DNA from: Cohnella lubricantis
GTDB lineage: Bacteria > Bacillota > Bacilli > Paenibacillales > Paenibacillaceae
DNA length: 64,000 nucleotides
Direction: 5' to 3'
Assembly: GCF_014212015.1 (NCBI RefSeq)
Contig: NZ_JACJVN010000033.1
Span: 1-64,000 of the forward strand
Below are positions 1-9,065 of the stretch, one piece after another. The stretch's first letter is position 1. Each line of letters starts with the position of its first letter. The position numbers and the translations under genes are program-made. Under the pieces are notes generated by a model. That model did not search any database. It saw nothing but the letters and a program-made list of their open reading frames with translations, and was not told the origin of the DNA.

Positions 1-550
1 AGCTGAGCGCCTCGCCGGAGAAGAGTTACGCGGTTTGGCCGAGTAACTCGCCAGCTGAGCGCCTTGCCGGAGCAGAGTTACGCGGAAAAGCCGAGTAACT
101 TGCCAGCTGAGCGCCCGCCGGAGCAGAGTTACACGGTTTGGCCGAGTAACTCGCCAACTGAGCGCCTTGCCGGAGCAGAGTTACGCGGTTTGACCGAGTA
201 ACTCGCCAACTGAGCGCCCGCCGGAGCAGAGTTACGCGGTTTGACCGAGTAACTCGCCAGCTGAGCGCCTAGCCGGAGCAGAGTTACACGGTTTGGCCGA
301 GTAACTCGCCAGCTGAGCGCCCGCCGGAGCAGAGTTACGCGGTTTGGCAGAGTAACTCGCCAGCTGAGCGCCTTGCCGGAGCAGAGTTACACGGTTTGGC
401 CGAGTAACTCGCCAGCTGAGCGCCTCGCCGGAGCAGAGTTACGCGGTTTGGCCGAGTAACTCGCCAGCTGAGCGCCTTGCTGGAGCAGAGTTACACGGGT
501 TGGCCGAGTAACTCGCCAACTGAGCGCCGCTGGAGCAGAGTTACGCGGCC
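1..550. repeat. 51-52 bp tandem repeat array (10 full units plus a partial 11th)
   Basis: Units start at about 1, 53, 105, 156, 208, 259, 311, 362, 414 and 466; a degenerate partial copy begins at 518. Each starts with AGCTGAGCGCC or AACTGAGCGCC and contains GAGTTAC and GTAACTC as 7-bp inverted arms around a roughly 13-nt centre, so each unit can fold into a small hairpin. Units differ by a few substitutions and by 51 versus 52 bp. Because unit length is not a constant multiple of three, no reading frame runs through the array, so it is noncoding. The array begins at or before the window edge. Function unknown; no spacers, so not CRISPR. Confidence 0.95.
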
Positions 551-604
551 TCGGCTGTTAACGTCACTATGGGCAGCAAGAGTCTCACCAAGGAGGTGAA
601 GCGT

Positions 605-1282
605 CTAGCCCAACATAACAGCGCGTCCTTTGTCCGAGATGGCAAATTCAAAGCATCTGTGCTCACCCCCACCGATTCGAACCAGCAGACCTTTGGCTAC
701 TAAGCTTCTGGCCGCTCTGCTACTGGCTTCCTTACTCATCCGGAGCCAGTCCGACAGTTCAACTAGTTGAAAAGACTTCAGTCGCAAAGCGGCAAAACGC
801 AGTGCCTCGCGCTCAACAACAGGCAGTTCCAATAACCCGGCTCCCGTTCCGCTCAGCTTCATGCTTATCAGCGCTTGAAGATCTCTTCGGCAAGACTCCG
901 GTTGCTGCTCCAGCTCGTCCCGTGAGTACGGATAATAAGCATAGCCTAATGCGGTAACCGATCGTGTGCGAGCCCGTTCGAAGCTGAATCGCTTGCGAGT
1001 GATCTGCTCCGCATGGGTGATGTAGTTCTCCTCCTCGAGCACTGTCCCAGACGAACGAAGGAAGGCGTCTCCATAGATCCGTATTCCGGATAAAGCGATC
1101 ATTTCGTATTCCAGCACAACATCGTCAAGTGACCGGATCACGGGGTAGAGTACCTCCAACATTGTCCTCGTATTGGACAGATCTCTCTCCAGCATCTCCC
1201 GCCGCTGCCCGCGAGATTCCGCCAATTGCCGTTGATGAAGCGACTTAAACTCATCCTCGAATTGTTGCATGCGCTCAAACAT
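605..1282 (-). CDS. Unrecognised protein with C-terminal winged-helix (MarR-like) domain
   Basis: 225 residues. I do not recognise the family. The N-terminal part (about 1-60) is charged and coiled-coil-like; the last 60-70 residues read as a winged helix, with a helix-turn-helix around SDWLRMSKEASSRAARSLV and a following wing, suggesting DNA binding. The start at 1282 (MFERMQQ) is chosen because GAGGAG lies 7 nt upstream; the frame is open to 1552 but that extension crosses a terminator-like hairpin and has no ribosome site. It is transcribed away from helD. The leader hairpin may control it. Function is inference only. Confidence 0.65.
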   Translation of the reverse strand: MFERMQQFEDEFKSLHQRQLAESRGQRREMLERDLSNTRTMLEVLYPVIRSLDDVVLEYEMIALSGIRIYGDAFLRSSGTVLEEENYITHAEQITRKRFSFERARTRSVTALGYAYYPYSRDELEQQPESCRRDLQALISMKLSGTGAGLLELPVVEREALRFAALRLKSFQLVELSDWLRMSKEASSRAARSLVAKGLLVRIGGGEHRCFEFAISDKGRAVMLG

Positions 1283-1300
1283 GTCATCACTCCTCATCCA

Positions 1301-1346
1301 AAAATAAAAAACACGCCGCAGCCCGTTGACGGAGCATGCGACGTGT
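1301..1346 (-). terminator. Rho-independent-type hairpin in the leader of the winged-helix gene
   Basis: On the minus strand ACACGTCGCA (1346-1337) pairs with TGCGGCGTGT (1320-1311), one G-U pair, 16-nt loop, followed directly by TTTTTTATTTTT (1311-1300). It ends only about 18 nt before the start codon at 1282, so it either ends antisense transcription from helD or acts as an attenuator for this gene. Confidence 0.75.
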
Positions 1347-1602
1347 TCTTCACGTGCATTTATTAGCATTATCTTATCAAAAATGGGGGAGAATGGCGAG
1401 TCCTGAGCAACTCGGCTTAATAGCCGCCTAGCGCGGCTGCGAATAGAGCGGCTATCCGAATTGGTGCAGTTAAGCTCGCCAGATCCAATGGATTGCCAGC
1501 GGAACGTGACCCAAGTTCCTCCAGCCCCGGCTTGCACTGAGCAGGTAGGCATGATACAACAAGGGATATCGAAAAGTTCGTTCAGGGGAAAGGAAGAGGC
1601 TT
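1347..1602. other. Intergenic region upstream of helD
   Basis: Noncoding gap between divergent genes. TAGCCGC (1421-1427) can pair with GCGGCTA (1448-1454) or, through its inner bases, with GCGGC (1433-1437), so two exclusive hairpins are possible. No consensus promoter is clear; TTGCAC near 1531 with TACAAC 17 nt downstream is a weak candidate for helD. Confidence 0.35.
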
Positions 1603-4128
1603 GTGTCGAAGGAACGGTCCATCCGCGAGGAGGAAGAGAAGCGGCTAACCGAAGTGCTCGGCATCGTGGAGCGCCGGCTGCTGAAGGAGCTGTCGGTGCT
1701 CGGCGAGCGGCGCGGGGATGTCGTCGGCATCCGGCAGGAATTCTGGGACGACGTAAGCTTCAACTTCTCGGACGAGACGGAGCTTGGCGAGACTTGGAGC
1801 AGCATCGTGCAGCAAGCGGAGATTCTGGCCGAACGCGAACGGAGCCACAAGGTCGCTTCGACCGCGGCATCGAGATTGGCGCTGCAGCGCGATAACCCAT
1901 ACTTCGCGCGAATTAACTTCAAGGAAGCGGGAGACGGCTTCAAGGAGAGCATCTACATCGGCAGAGGCACGATCGTCGGCGACGACGGTGAGACGTTCTA
2001 CGTCTACGATTGGCGAGCGCCGGTGTCCAGCTTGTTCTACGATCACGAGCCGGGGCCGGCTTCGTATGAGACGCCGAGCGGAACCATTGAGGGAGAGCTG
2101 ACGCTGAAGCGGCAGTTCGTCATTCGCCGCGGCGTCTTGAAGCATGTGTTCGACACGGATGAGACGATTGGCGACGAGATTCTTCAAGCGGTGCTATCCG
2201 AACGGTCGGATACATCGATGAAAAGCATTGTAGCGACGATTCAGAAGGAACAGAATCGCATCATCCGCGACGAGAAGCACAAGCTTCTCGTCGTGCAGGG
2301 AGCCGCGGGCAGCGGCAAGACGTCTGCCGCGCTGCAGAGAATCGCGTATTTGCTCTACCGGTATCGGGATACGCTGACGCCGGATCAGATCGTTCTTTTC
2401 TCCCCGAACCCTGTGTTTAAAGGCTATGTCTCGCGGGTGCTGCCGGACCTCGGCGAAGCGAACATGCGTCAGATGACGTTCCAAGAATTGATTGAATCCC
2501 GGCTCGGCCGGCGTTACGAGGTCGAGGATTTATTCTCTCAGACAGAGGCGCTCAGCGCTGCTGAAGGAACGCCGGAGGGCGATGCTCGCGAGACGGCGGC
2601 CAGGTACAAAGGCTCGAAGCACTTCTTCGAGACGGTGAACCGCTACTTGAAGCGGCTTGAGAAGGAAGGCGTCAAATTCCGTCTGCTGCGGTTCCGCAAA
2701 GATACGATCGTGTCCGTGGAGCAGATGGAGGAGCATTTCTACGGCGTGCTCGGGCATGAACACTTCGGCGACCGGCTCGCGAAGCTTCGCCGCTGGCTGA
2801 ACGTGCAGTTGGACCAGTGGGTAGACAGCCAGTTGAAAGAGCCGTGGGTGCAGGAAGCGGCGGAGCTGACCGACGACGAGGAGTATCAGCGCGCGTATGT
2901 CGAGCTGCGACGGCGCGGCGGTTACGGGGAGGAGACGTTCGACGACGAAGCCCAGATCTCCGAGCTGCTGATGAAGCGGGCTGCGGAGAATGCGATCGCT
3001 CCGCTGCGCAAAGCGGTGAAGGGCTTCCGCTTCTTAGACCCGCTCGCGACGTACCGCGAGCTGTTCCGCAGCCGCACGCTGTTCACCGCCTGCGCGCCGG
3101 ACGGCCGTCTGCCGGCCGGCTATGAATGGATGGCGCAGCGCGCGGAAGAGACGATGGATCGCAAGGAGCTCGACCACGAAGATGCGACCCCGCTGCTCTA
3201 TGTGTTGGAGGCGCTTGAGGGCTTCCGCAAAGTGGATGGCGAAGTGCGCCACTTATTCGTGGATGAAGCGCAGGACTATTCGCCGTTCCAAGCGGCGTTC
3301 CTGCGCCGGAGGTTCCCGCGGGCGCGCATGACGGTGCTGGGCGACTTCAACCAAGCCATCTACGCGCAGGCGGAGGAGAGCGGCGGCTTCGGCGGCTGGA
3401 CGCGGCTCGTTCCGGCACAGGAGACCGAAGTATGGCGGCTGTCGACCAGCTATCGCTCGACCGAGCCGATCGTCAACTTCTCCAAGCGGATCCTGAAGCC
3501 GGAGGATGCCGAGGGCATCTCGCCGTTCCATCGCCAAGGAGAGGAGCCGCTGCTGGCGTCATGCGCCGACGGGGCGGAGCTTGCCGATCGCATCGCAGCG
3601 GATGCGAAGGCGCTGCTGGAGACTGGCTACGCGACGATTGGCGTCATCGCGAAGACGGCGCGCGAATGCGCCAACGCCAGCGCGCTGGTGAAGGAGAGGC
3701 TGGGCGATGACGTGCCGGTGACGCTCGTTACCGGCGGATCGGCGAACCTGCCGCGCGGTGTCTCGATTCTGCCGTCTTATCTGTCCAAAGGGATCGAGTT
3801 CGACGCGGTGCTCGTCTGGGACGCTTCGGACGCGCGCTACGGCAGAGAGCAGGATCGCAAGCTGCTGTACACCGTATGTACGCGGGCGCTCCATGTGCTG
3901 CATGTGTACTGCTTGGGAGCGCCGTCGCCGTTACTCGCGGCAAGCGGAGGCTCTGTACCCGCAACGGACTCATCGTCCGCACAGGCGTCAAACGAAGCGC
4001 CAACGGCTGCAGATGCTGCCCCTGCGGCAGCGGACGCAGCAGTGCCGACCAACTCTGGCGCTTTGCCAAGGGCAGCGAAAGTTCAATCCGCAACGGACGT
4101 CCCTTCGTCAGCGGAGGTGAACCGATGA
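1603..4128 (+). CDS. helD: HelD-type superfamily 1 helicase, RNA polymerase recycling factor
   Basis: 841 residues. HelD binds RNA polymerase and uses ATP to free stalled enzyme from nucleic acid. The N-terminal arm is coiled (about 1-90). Superfamily 1 motifs appear in order: Walker A GAAGSGKT near residue 233, motif II VDEAQDYSPF near 552, GDFNQAIY, TSYRST, KGIEFDAVLVW and LLYTVCTRAL. Start GTG at 1603 follows GGAAGAGG. Residues from about 775 are an Ala/Ser/Pro-rich tail not needed for the helicase fold, longer than in typical HelD proteins (about 770 residues). The stop overlaps the recQ start, so the two are probably co-translated. Confidence 0.93.
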   Translation: MSKERSIREEEEKRLTEVLGIVERRLLKELSVLGERRGDVVGIRQEFWDDVSFNFSDETELGETWSSIVQQAEILAERERSHKVASTAASRLALQRDNPYFARINFKEAGDGFKESIYIGRGTIVGDDGETFYVYDWRAPVSSLFYDHEPGPASYETPSGTIEGELTLKRQFVIRRGVLKHVFDTDETIGDEILQAVLSERSDTSMKSIVATIQKEQNRIIRDEKHKLLVVQGAAGSGKTSAALQRIAYLLYRYRDTLTPDQIVLFSPNPVFKGYVSRVLPDLGEANMRQMTFQELIESRLGRRYEVEDLFSQTEALSAAEGTPEGDARETAARYKGSKHFFETVNRYLKRLEKEGVKFRLLRFRKDTIVSVEQMEEHFYGVLGHEHFGDRLAKLRRWLNVQLDQWVDSQLKEPWVQEAAELTDDEEYQRAYVELRRRGGYGEETFDDEAQISELLMKRAAENAIAPLRKAVKGFRFLDPLATYRELFRSRTLFTACAPDGRLPAGYEWMAQRAEETMDRKELDHEDATPLLYVLEALEGFRKVDGEVRHLFVDEAQDYSPFQAAFLRRRFPRARMTVLGDFNQAIYAQAEESGGFGGWTRLVPAQETEVWRLSTSYRSTEPIVNFSKRILKPEDAEGISPFHRQGEEPLLASCADGAELADRIAADAKALLETGYATIGVIAKTARECANASALVKERLGDDVPVTLVTGGSANLPRGVSILPSYLSKGIEFDAVLVWDASDARYGREQDRKLLYTVCTRALHVLHVYCLGAPSPLLAASGGSVPATDSSSAQASNEAPTAADAAPAAADAAVPTNSGALPRAAKVQSATDVPSSAEVNR

Positions 4129-5951
4129 GCGCGGCCGTTATGGAGCAGGCGCGGGATGCGCTAAGGCGTTACTTCGGTTACGATTCGTTCCGCAGCGGGC
4201 AGGAGCGCTTGGTGAGCGCCATACTCGACGGACGCGATGCGCTAGGCGTCATGCCTACCGGCGCGGGCAAGTCAATCTGCTACCAGCTCCCCGCCGTGCT
4301 GCTGGATGGCGTCAGTCTCGTCGTGTCGCCGCTCATCTCGCTCATGAAGGACCAGGTCGACGCGCTGACGGAGACGGGCATTCCGGCTACTTATATTAAT
4401 AGCTCCTTGTCCGCTCAGGAGACGAACGAGCGGCTTCGCGGGATGCTGGAGGGCCGCTACAAGCTCGTCTACATCGCGCCGGAGCGGCTGGAATCGGAGC
4501 GCTTCGTCTCGATCGTGCGCCAAGTGCCGATCCCGCTCGTCGCGGTGGACGAAGCGCACTGCGTCTCCCAGTGGGGGCACGACTTCCGGCCGAGCTACAT
4601 GGGCATCGCGCGCCTGCTCGCGCACATCGAGCCGCGCCCGGTCATGGCTGCCTTCACCGCCACGGCGACGGATGTGGTGAAGCAGGACATCGTGGATCGG
4701 CTCCGCTTGTCGCGTCCGGAAAGGGTGACGACCGGCTACGCGCGGGATAATCTGGCGCTGTCGGTCGTCCGCAATGCGGACAAGCGCGATTACTTGGAGC
4801 GCTACATCCGCGAGCGCCGCGGCCAGGCGGGCATCGTGTATGCCGCGACCCGGCGGGAAGTGGAGAGCGTCCACTCGCACCTGCGGTCGCTGGGCATCGC
4901 GGCGGGCATGTACCATGCGGGGCTAAGCGAAGAGGAGCGCGATGCGGCGCAGGACGCTTTTCTCCGGGATGATCTGCAGATTATCGTGGCGACGAATGCG
5001 TTCGGCATGGGCATCGATAAGTCCAACGTCCGCTTCGTCGTGCACTACAACATGCCGAAGAACCTCGAAGCCTACTACCAGGAAGCCGGCCGCGCAGGAC
5101 GTGACGGCGATCCGGGCGAATGCGTGCTGCTGTTCTCGCCCGCGGACACGGTGACGCAGAAGTTCTTCATCGAGCGCAGCGAGGCGGATGAGGAGCGCAA
5201 GAAGAACGATTATCGGCTGCTGAACGATATGGTCGAGTACGCGAACACGTCGGACTGCCTGCAGCGAGCTATCGTGCGCTACTTCGGGGAAGCAGACGCG
5301 GAGCCGTGCGGACGCTGCGGCAACTGCACCGACGAGCGGGAGCTAGTCGACATGACGGAGGAAGCGCAGATGATCTTCTCCTGCGTCGCGCGGGTTCGCC
5401 AGCGGTTCGGCGTCACGATGATCGCGAAGATCCTTCGGGGCTCGAACGACGCGAAGATCCGCCAGTTCGGCTTCGATTCGCTCAGCGTCTACGGCAGGAT
5501 GAGCGGCCGTCCGGAGAAGGAGATCGCGCAGCTCATCCATGCGTTGATCGCCGACGGCTATCTTCGGCTGACGGACAGCCAGTATCCGGTTGTGCAGCTA
5601 GCCGAGCCGGCGAGGGGCGTCATCGAAGGGCGTGAGCAAGTGTTCCGCCGGGTCGAGCCCGCTATTGTCCGAAGACGCGGCAGGGGCAGAAGCGGCGCTG
5701 GGGACGCGGGAGACCAAGATGTGTACGATTCCGAGCTGTTCGAGCAGCTTCGACAGCTGCGCAAGAAGATGGCTGACCGCGAAGGCGTGCCGCCATTCGT
5801 TATTTTCCATGATGCGACGCTTCGCGAGATGAGCCAGCTTATGCCGAGAACCGAGCAGGAGCTGCGCGGGATCAAAGGCATCGGCGACGCCAAGTTCGCC
5901 AAGTACGGGCGCGAATTCTTGGAGCTGCTTCAGACGGCTGTGAAGGAATAA
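4125..5951 (+). CDS. recQ: ATP-dependent DNA helicase RecQ
   Basis: 608 residues. A 3'-5' DNA helicase of recombination and replication-fork repair. Visible: Walker A PTGAGKS near residue 45, DEAHC near 142, TATAT, QEAGRAGRDG near 320, the zinc-binding CGRCGNC near 395, a winged-helix RQC region, and a C-terminal HRDC domain from about 530. The frame is open from 3876, but ATG 4125 has GGAGGTG 5 nt upstream and overlaps the helD stop by 4 nt. A linker of low complexity (RRRGRGRSGAG) precedes HRDC. Complete for a long RecQ. Confidence 0.95.
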   Translation: MSAAVMEQARDALRRYFGYDSFRSGQERLVSAILDGRDALGVMPTGAGKSICYQLPAVLLDGVSLVVSPLISLMKDQVDALTETGIPATYINSSLSAQETNERLRGMLEGRYKLVYIAPERLESERFVSIVRQVPIPLVAVDEAHCVSQWGHDFRPSYMGIARLLAHIEPRPVMAAFTATATDVVKQDIVDRLRLSRPERVTTGYARDNLALSVVRNADKRDYLERYIRERRGQAGIVYAATRREVESVHSHLRSLGIAAGMYHAGLSEEERDAAQDAFLRDDLQIIVATNAFGMGIDKSNVRFVVHYNMPKNLEAYYQEAGRAGRDGDPGECVLLFSPADTVTQKFFIERSEADEERKKNDYRLLNDMVEYANTSDCLQRAIVRYFGEADAEPCGRCGNCTDERELVDMTEEAQMIFSCVARVRQRFGVTMIAKILRGSNDAKIRQFGFDSLSVYGRMSGRPEKEIAQLIHALIADGYLRLTDSQYPVVQLAEPARGVIEGREQVFRRVEPAIVRRRGRGRSGAGDAGDQDVYDSELFEQLRQLRKKMADREGVPPFVIFHDATLREMSQLMPRTEQELRGIKGIGDAKFAKYGREFLELLQTAVKE

Positions 5952-5980
5952 TCGGACGATCGATCGTTATCCCGCAATGA

Positions 5981-5986
5981 TATAAT
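5981..5986 (+). promoter_or_regulatory. Candidate -10 box upstream of the M24 peptidase
   Basis: Perfect TATAAT 32 bp before the ATG at 6018, in the gap after recQ. No good -35 is seen at 16-18 bp, so support is partial. Confidence 0.45.
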
Positions 5987-6017
5987 CGCGTTATCAATAG
6001 CAGAAGGATGTGTGGTC

Positions 6018-7127
6018 ATGAACAAAGTTTGGGCCTCCCGCAAGCAACGAGTGCTCGCGCACCTGAAGGAGAACGGAATCGACACGGCGCTGATTACCGC
6101 ACCGAGCAATATTTATTATTTAACGGGATTCCTGTCGAATCCGCATGAGAGATTTCTAGCGCTGCTGCTAGACGCGCGCTCGGAGGAAGAGACGCTGTTC
6201 GTGCCGGCGTTGGATGCGGAAGCCGCTGCGCAGGCCGGCGTCACGGCGCGGATGGTCCCTCTGTCGGATACCGACGACGCTTATGCGCGGCTGCAGCAGG
6301 AAGCTTCGGGCCGGATCGCTTCGATCGGCGTCGAGAAGGGCTACATGACGCTGGACCGGGCGGAGCGGATCGCGGATGCGTTCCCCGGCGTTCGCACAGC
6401 CGATCTGACTTCCTTCATCGATTCTCTTAAAGTGAGGAAGACAGAGGAAGAGATTGCGAAGGTGAGGCTTGCGATCGATACGGTCGAGAAGGTAGTGGAG
6501 CACGCAGCGAGCCATGCGGTCGTCGGCATGACCGAGCTCGAGCTGACCGCCGAGCTAGAATATCAAATGAAGCGCTTCGGCGCTGACAAGCCCTCCTTCG
6601 AATCAATCGTCCTGACCGGACGCCGTTCGGCGCTGCCGCATGGCGTGCCGGAGGCGGTGCCGATCGCGGCAGGCGATTACCTGCTCATCGATATCGGCGT
6701 CAAAGTGCAGGGCTATTGCTCCGATATTACCCGGACGTTCTTAATGGGTGAGGGTACAGAGGAGCAGGAGCGTATCTATGAGACGGTGCTGGCCGCCAAC
6801 CAGGCCGGCATCTCGGCGGCCAAGCTCGGTCATCCGATCGCGGCCGTCGACCGCGCGGCGCGGGAGGTTATCGCTTCGGCCGGCTACGGCGAATACTTCA
6901 CGCACCGGGTCGGCCATGGCTTCGGCATGGACATTCACGAGTACCCGTCGCTGCACGGGAACAACGAGAACCCGCTGGAGCCGGGCATGCTGTTCACGAT
7001 CGAGCCCGGCATCTACGTGCCCGAGATCGGCGGCGTGCGGATCGAAGACGACATCTACCTGCGCGAAGACGGAACGGCCGAGGTGCTGACCACGTACCCG
7101 AAGTGGCTTATCCGGCTCGGCGAATAA
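6018..7127 (+). CDS. M24 family Xaa-Pro peptidase
   Basis: 369 residues. A cytosolic metal-dependent peptidase that removes N-terminal residues before proline or cleaves Xaa-Pro dipeptides. It has an N-terminal creatinase-like domain (about 1-130) and a pita-bread catalytic domain with the five ligand sites: DIG near 225, SDITRT near 236, GHGFG near 299, TIEPG near 328 and VRIEDD near 341. ATG 6018 is preferred to GTG 6012 because AGAAGGA lies 9 nt before it but only 3 nt before the GTG. It is closed by a strong terminator. Confidence 0.9.
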   Translation: MNKVWASRKQRVLAHLKENGIDTALITAPSNIYYLTGFLSNPHERFLALLLDARSEEETLFVPALDAEAAAQAGVTARMVPLSDTDDAYARLQQEASGRIASIGVEKGYMTLDRAERIADAFPGVRTADLTSFIDSLKVRKTEEEIAKVRLAIDTVEKVVEHAASHAVVGMTELELTAELEYQMKRFGADKPSFESIVLTGRRSALPHGVPEAVPIAAGDYLLIDIGVKVQGYCSDITRTFLMGEGTEEQERIYETVLAANQAGISAAKLGHPIAAVDRAAREVIASAGYGEYFTHRVGHGFGMDIHEYPSLHGNNENPLEPGMLFTIEPGIYVPEIGGVRIEDDIYLREDGTAEVLTTYPKWLIRLGE

Positions 7128-7132
7128 GGAGA

Positions 7133-7165
7133 AGCGCCTCCAGCCTATTCGGCGGAGGCGCTTTC
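7133..7165 (+). terminator. Rho-independent terminator after the M24 peptidase
   Basis: AGCGCCTCC (7133-7141) pairs with GGAGGCGCT (7154-7162), 12-nt loop, followed by TTCTCTT. The uridine tract is short. Confidence 0.8.
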
Positions 7166-7214
7166 TCTTAGTGCAGTGACGAGGGGGGGAGTGGTTATGC
7201 TATTGGACATTCCT

Positions 7215-8138
7215 CTACCTCCAAGAGTGCTTCACGACCATCCATAGATTGGCGGGCTTCTCCGCGAGCCGCCTGGTGAAGTACGGATACCACATGACGC
7301 CGTACGGCACGTAGCAGCGGACGCGGTACCCCTCGCTCGCCAGCTTCTCCTGATAACCCATACGCAGTCCGTAAAGCATCTGGAATTCGAACGCATCCTT
7401 GGCGATTCCATTAGACGCGGCGAAGTCTCTCACCCAATTGATGATTCGGTCATCGTGCGAGCCGATCGCGACATACGCGCTTTGGCTCATAAGCGAGCCT
7501 GCAATCTTACGCAGGTTGGCGATTACATCTGCCGATCGCTGATACGCGATGGACGCCGGCTCCTTGTAAGCGCCTTTGACGAGCCGCAGACGTATGTTCT
7601 CCTTCGTCAGCTCGGCAGCGTCCTGCTCCGAGCGATACAGATAGGCTTGCAGCACGGTCCCGACATTGGTCAGCCCTTCCGCATGAAGCCGCCGGACAAT
7701 ATCGATCGTGGCCTGCGTATAGGGCGAATCCTCCATGTCGATGCGCACGAAGCCGCGCGTCTTCCTTGCTTCGAGGACTACAGACCGGATATTGCCATAA
7801 CAGGCTTTGGCATCAAGCACGAGGCCCATCTGGGTCGGCTTGAGGGAGACATTCCCGAGGACGCCGTTCTTCGCGATGCTCCGCACGAGCTCCACGTATT
7901 CGTCGCGATAGCTGCTGGCCTCCTCCAGCCGCCGAATGCCTTCGCCGAGATGGTCAAGCGTGACCAGGATGCCTCTCTTGTTCAGATCTGCGGCGACAGC
8001 CAGCGCTTCCTCGCGGCTGTCGCCTGCGATGAAGCGGGAAGCCAGCTTGCCGCCATACTTAGCGGCCAGCCGTTCGACCGTACGTCTGCCTGCAATGGAC
8101 AACAGCATTCTTCTGTACATTCCCGTTCCGATGCCCAT
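7215..8138 (-). CDS. Proline dehydrogenase
   Basis: 307 residues, usual for monofunctional Gram-positive enzymes. It oxidises proline to pyrroline-5-carboxylate with FAD. Family features: TLDHLGEGI near the N-terminus, NVSLKPTQMG, FVRIDMEDSPY, RLRLVKGAYKEPA, AIGSHDD, FEFQMLYG and VRCYVPYG. ATG 8138 has AGAGGG 6 nt upstream. No pyrroline-5-carboxylate dehydrogenase lies next to it. It converges on the M24 peptidase across the terminator at 7133. Confidence 0.93.
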   Translation of the reverse strand: MGIGTGMYRRMLLSIAGRRTVERLAAKYGGKLASRFIAGDSREEALAVAADLNKRGILVTLDHLGEGIRRLEEASSYRDEYVELVRSIAKNGVLGNVSLKPTQMGLVLDAKACYGNIRSVVLEARKTRGFVRIDMEDSPYTQATIDIVRRLHAEGLTNVGTVLQAYLYRSEQDAAELTKENIRLRLVKGAYKEPASIAYQRSADVIANLRKIAGSLMSQSAYVAIGSHDDRIINWVRDFAASNGIAKDAFEFQMLYGLRMGYQEKLASEGYRVRCYVPYGVMWYPYFTRRLAEKPANLWMVVKHSWR

Positions 8139-8277
8139 GCCGATCCCTCTCTTCCTGTTCTATAGGTATGCGGGAAGGGTTGGCAAGGATAGAATGAGGC
8201 CGCATCAGATTTTTCTGGGAGGAATGCAATTCGTCTCCTCTCCCTAAATATGTATTAGGGAGAAGGAGGCGAGGGCT

Positions 8278-9063
8278 ATGAGCCGCAGAAGCTTCGATGC
8301 GCGCAAGGCGATCTGGCTCGCCGCCGCGTGCGTTCAAACCTACAAGCAATATGAGCATCCGGACGACGAATTCGTCGTGCCGGCAGGATATACGGTCGAC
8401 TCCGGCTTTATCGCCCACTCGCTGAATCGGGTCTGGGAGCCTTTCGGCTTCATTCTGGAATCTTCGGAAGAGATTGTCGTGGCGTTCCGCGGCACGAGCT
8501 CGGCGTCCGATTGGCTGTCAGACGCGCTGGCGAGCCAAATCGAATATCCTTACGCTAAGAACGCCGGTAAGGCTCACCGCGGCTTCACGGAAATCTATCA
8601 GACGGCAAGGGATCAGATTCTGACCTCGCTGCGGGGGATGAGCAGCGGCAAAGCGCTGTACGTGACCGGCCACAGCTTAGGCGGGGCGCTCGCCGTGCTG
8701 TGCGCGCTGGATGTCGCGGGCAACACCGGATTTCGTTCGCCGATCCTGTATACGTACGGGGCTCCGCGCGTCGGCAGCCCTGCCTTCGTCACCGCGTTCT
8801 CCAGACGCCAGATCGCCGTTCAACGTGTCAGCAATCTGTATGATGCAGTTACTTATCTTCCACCGCCTACGGTTCGAATTCCGCGCACCGACCTGGTGTT
8901 CGAGTACCGGCACATCAAGCCCTTCGTCGCGCTTGAGTTCCGCGGCGGCAATGTCTCCTCCAATCATGTCATCGGCAGTTACTTCGCGGAGCTGTCGAAG
9001 CGGGATCCGGCCTATGCGAAGAAGCTGTGCGAGGAGAACCCGGGCTTCTGTCCCGCGCAGTGA
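8278..9063 (+). CDS. Class 3 lipase family protein
   Basis: 261 residues. An alpha/beta hydrolase of the fungal-lipase-like class 3 family. The nucleophile elbow GHSLGG is near residue 130; AFRGTSS precedes it as in this family; Asp of LYDAVTYLPP and His of SNHVIGSYF are candidates for the rest of the triad. No signal peptide, so probably intracellular. RBS AAGGAGG is 8 nt before ATG 8278. It ends 2 nt from the AraC-family gene on the opposite strand. Substrate unknown. Confidence 0.87.
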   Translation: MSRRSFDARKAIWLAAACVQTYKQYEHPDDEFVVPAGYTVDSGFIAHSLNRVWEPFGFILESSEEIVVAFRGTSSASDWLSDALASQIEYPYAKNAGKAHRGFTEIYQTARDQILTSLRGMSSGKALYVTGHSLGGALAVLCALDVAGNTGFRSPILYTYGAPRVGSPAFVTAFSRRQIAVQRVSNLYDAVTYLPPPTVRIPRTDLVFEYRHIKPFVALEFRGGNVSSNHVIGSYFAELSKRDPAYAKKLCEENPGFCPAQ

Positions 9064-9065
9064 AT

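Noticed and set aside
1-550. CRISPR array
   Set aside because: The units are contiguous near-identical repeats with no unique spacers and no cas genes nearby.
4130-5950. Long minus-strand frames over recQ and other genes (for example 4272-4916 and 49397-50626)
   Set aside because: They are antisense shadows of strongly conserved genes in GC-rich DNA, with no ribosome sites and low-complexity Arg/Ala-rich translations.
7455-8165. Plus-strand frame over the proline dehydrogenase gene
   Set aside because: Antisense shadow; the minus-strand protein carries all family motifs.
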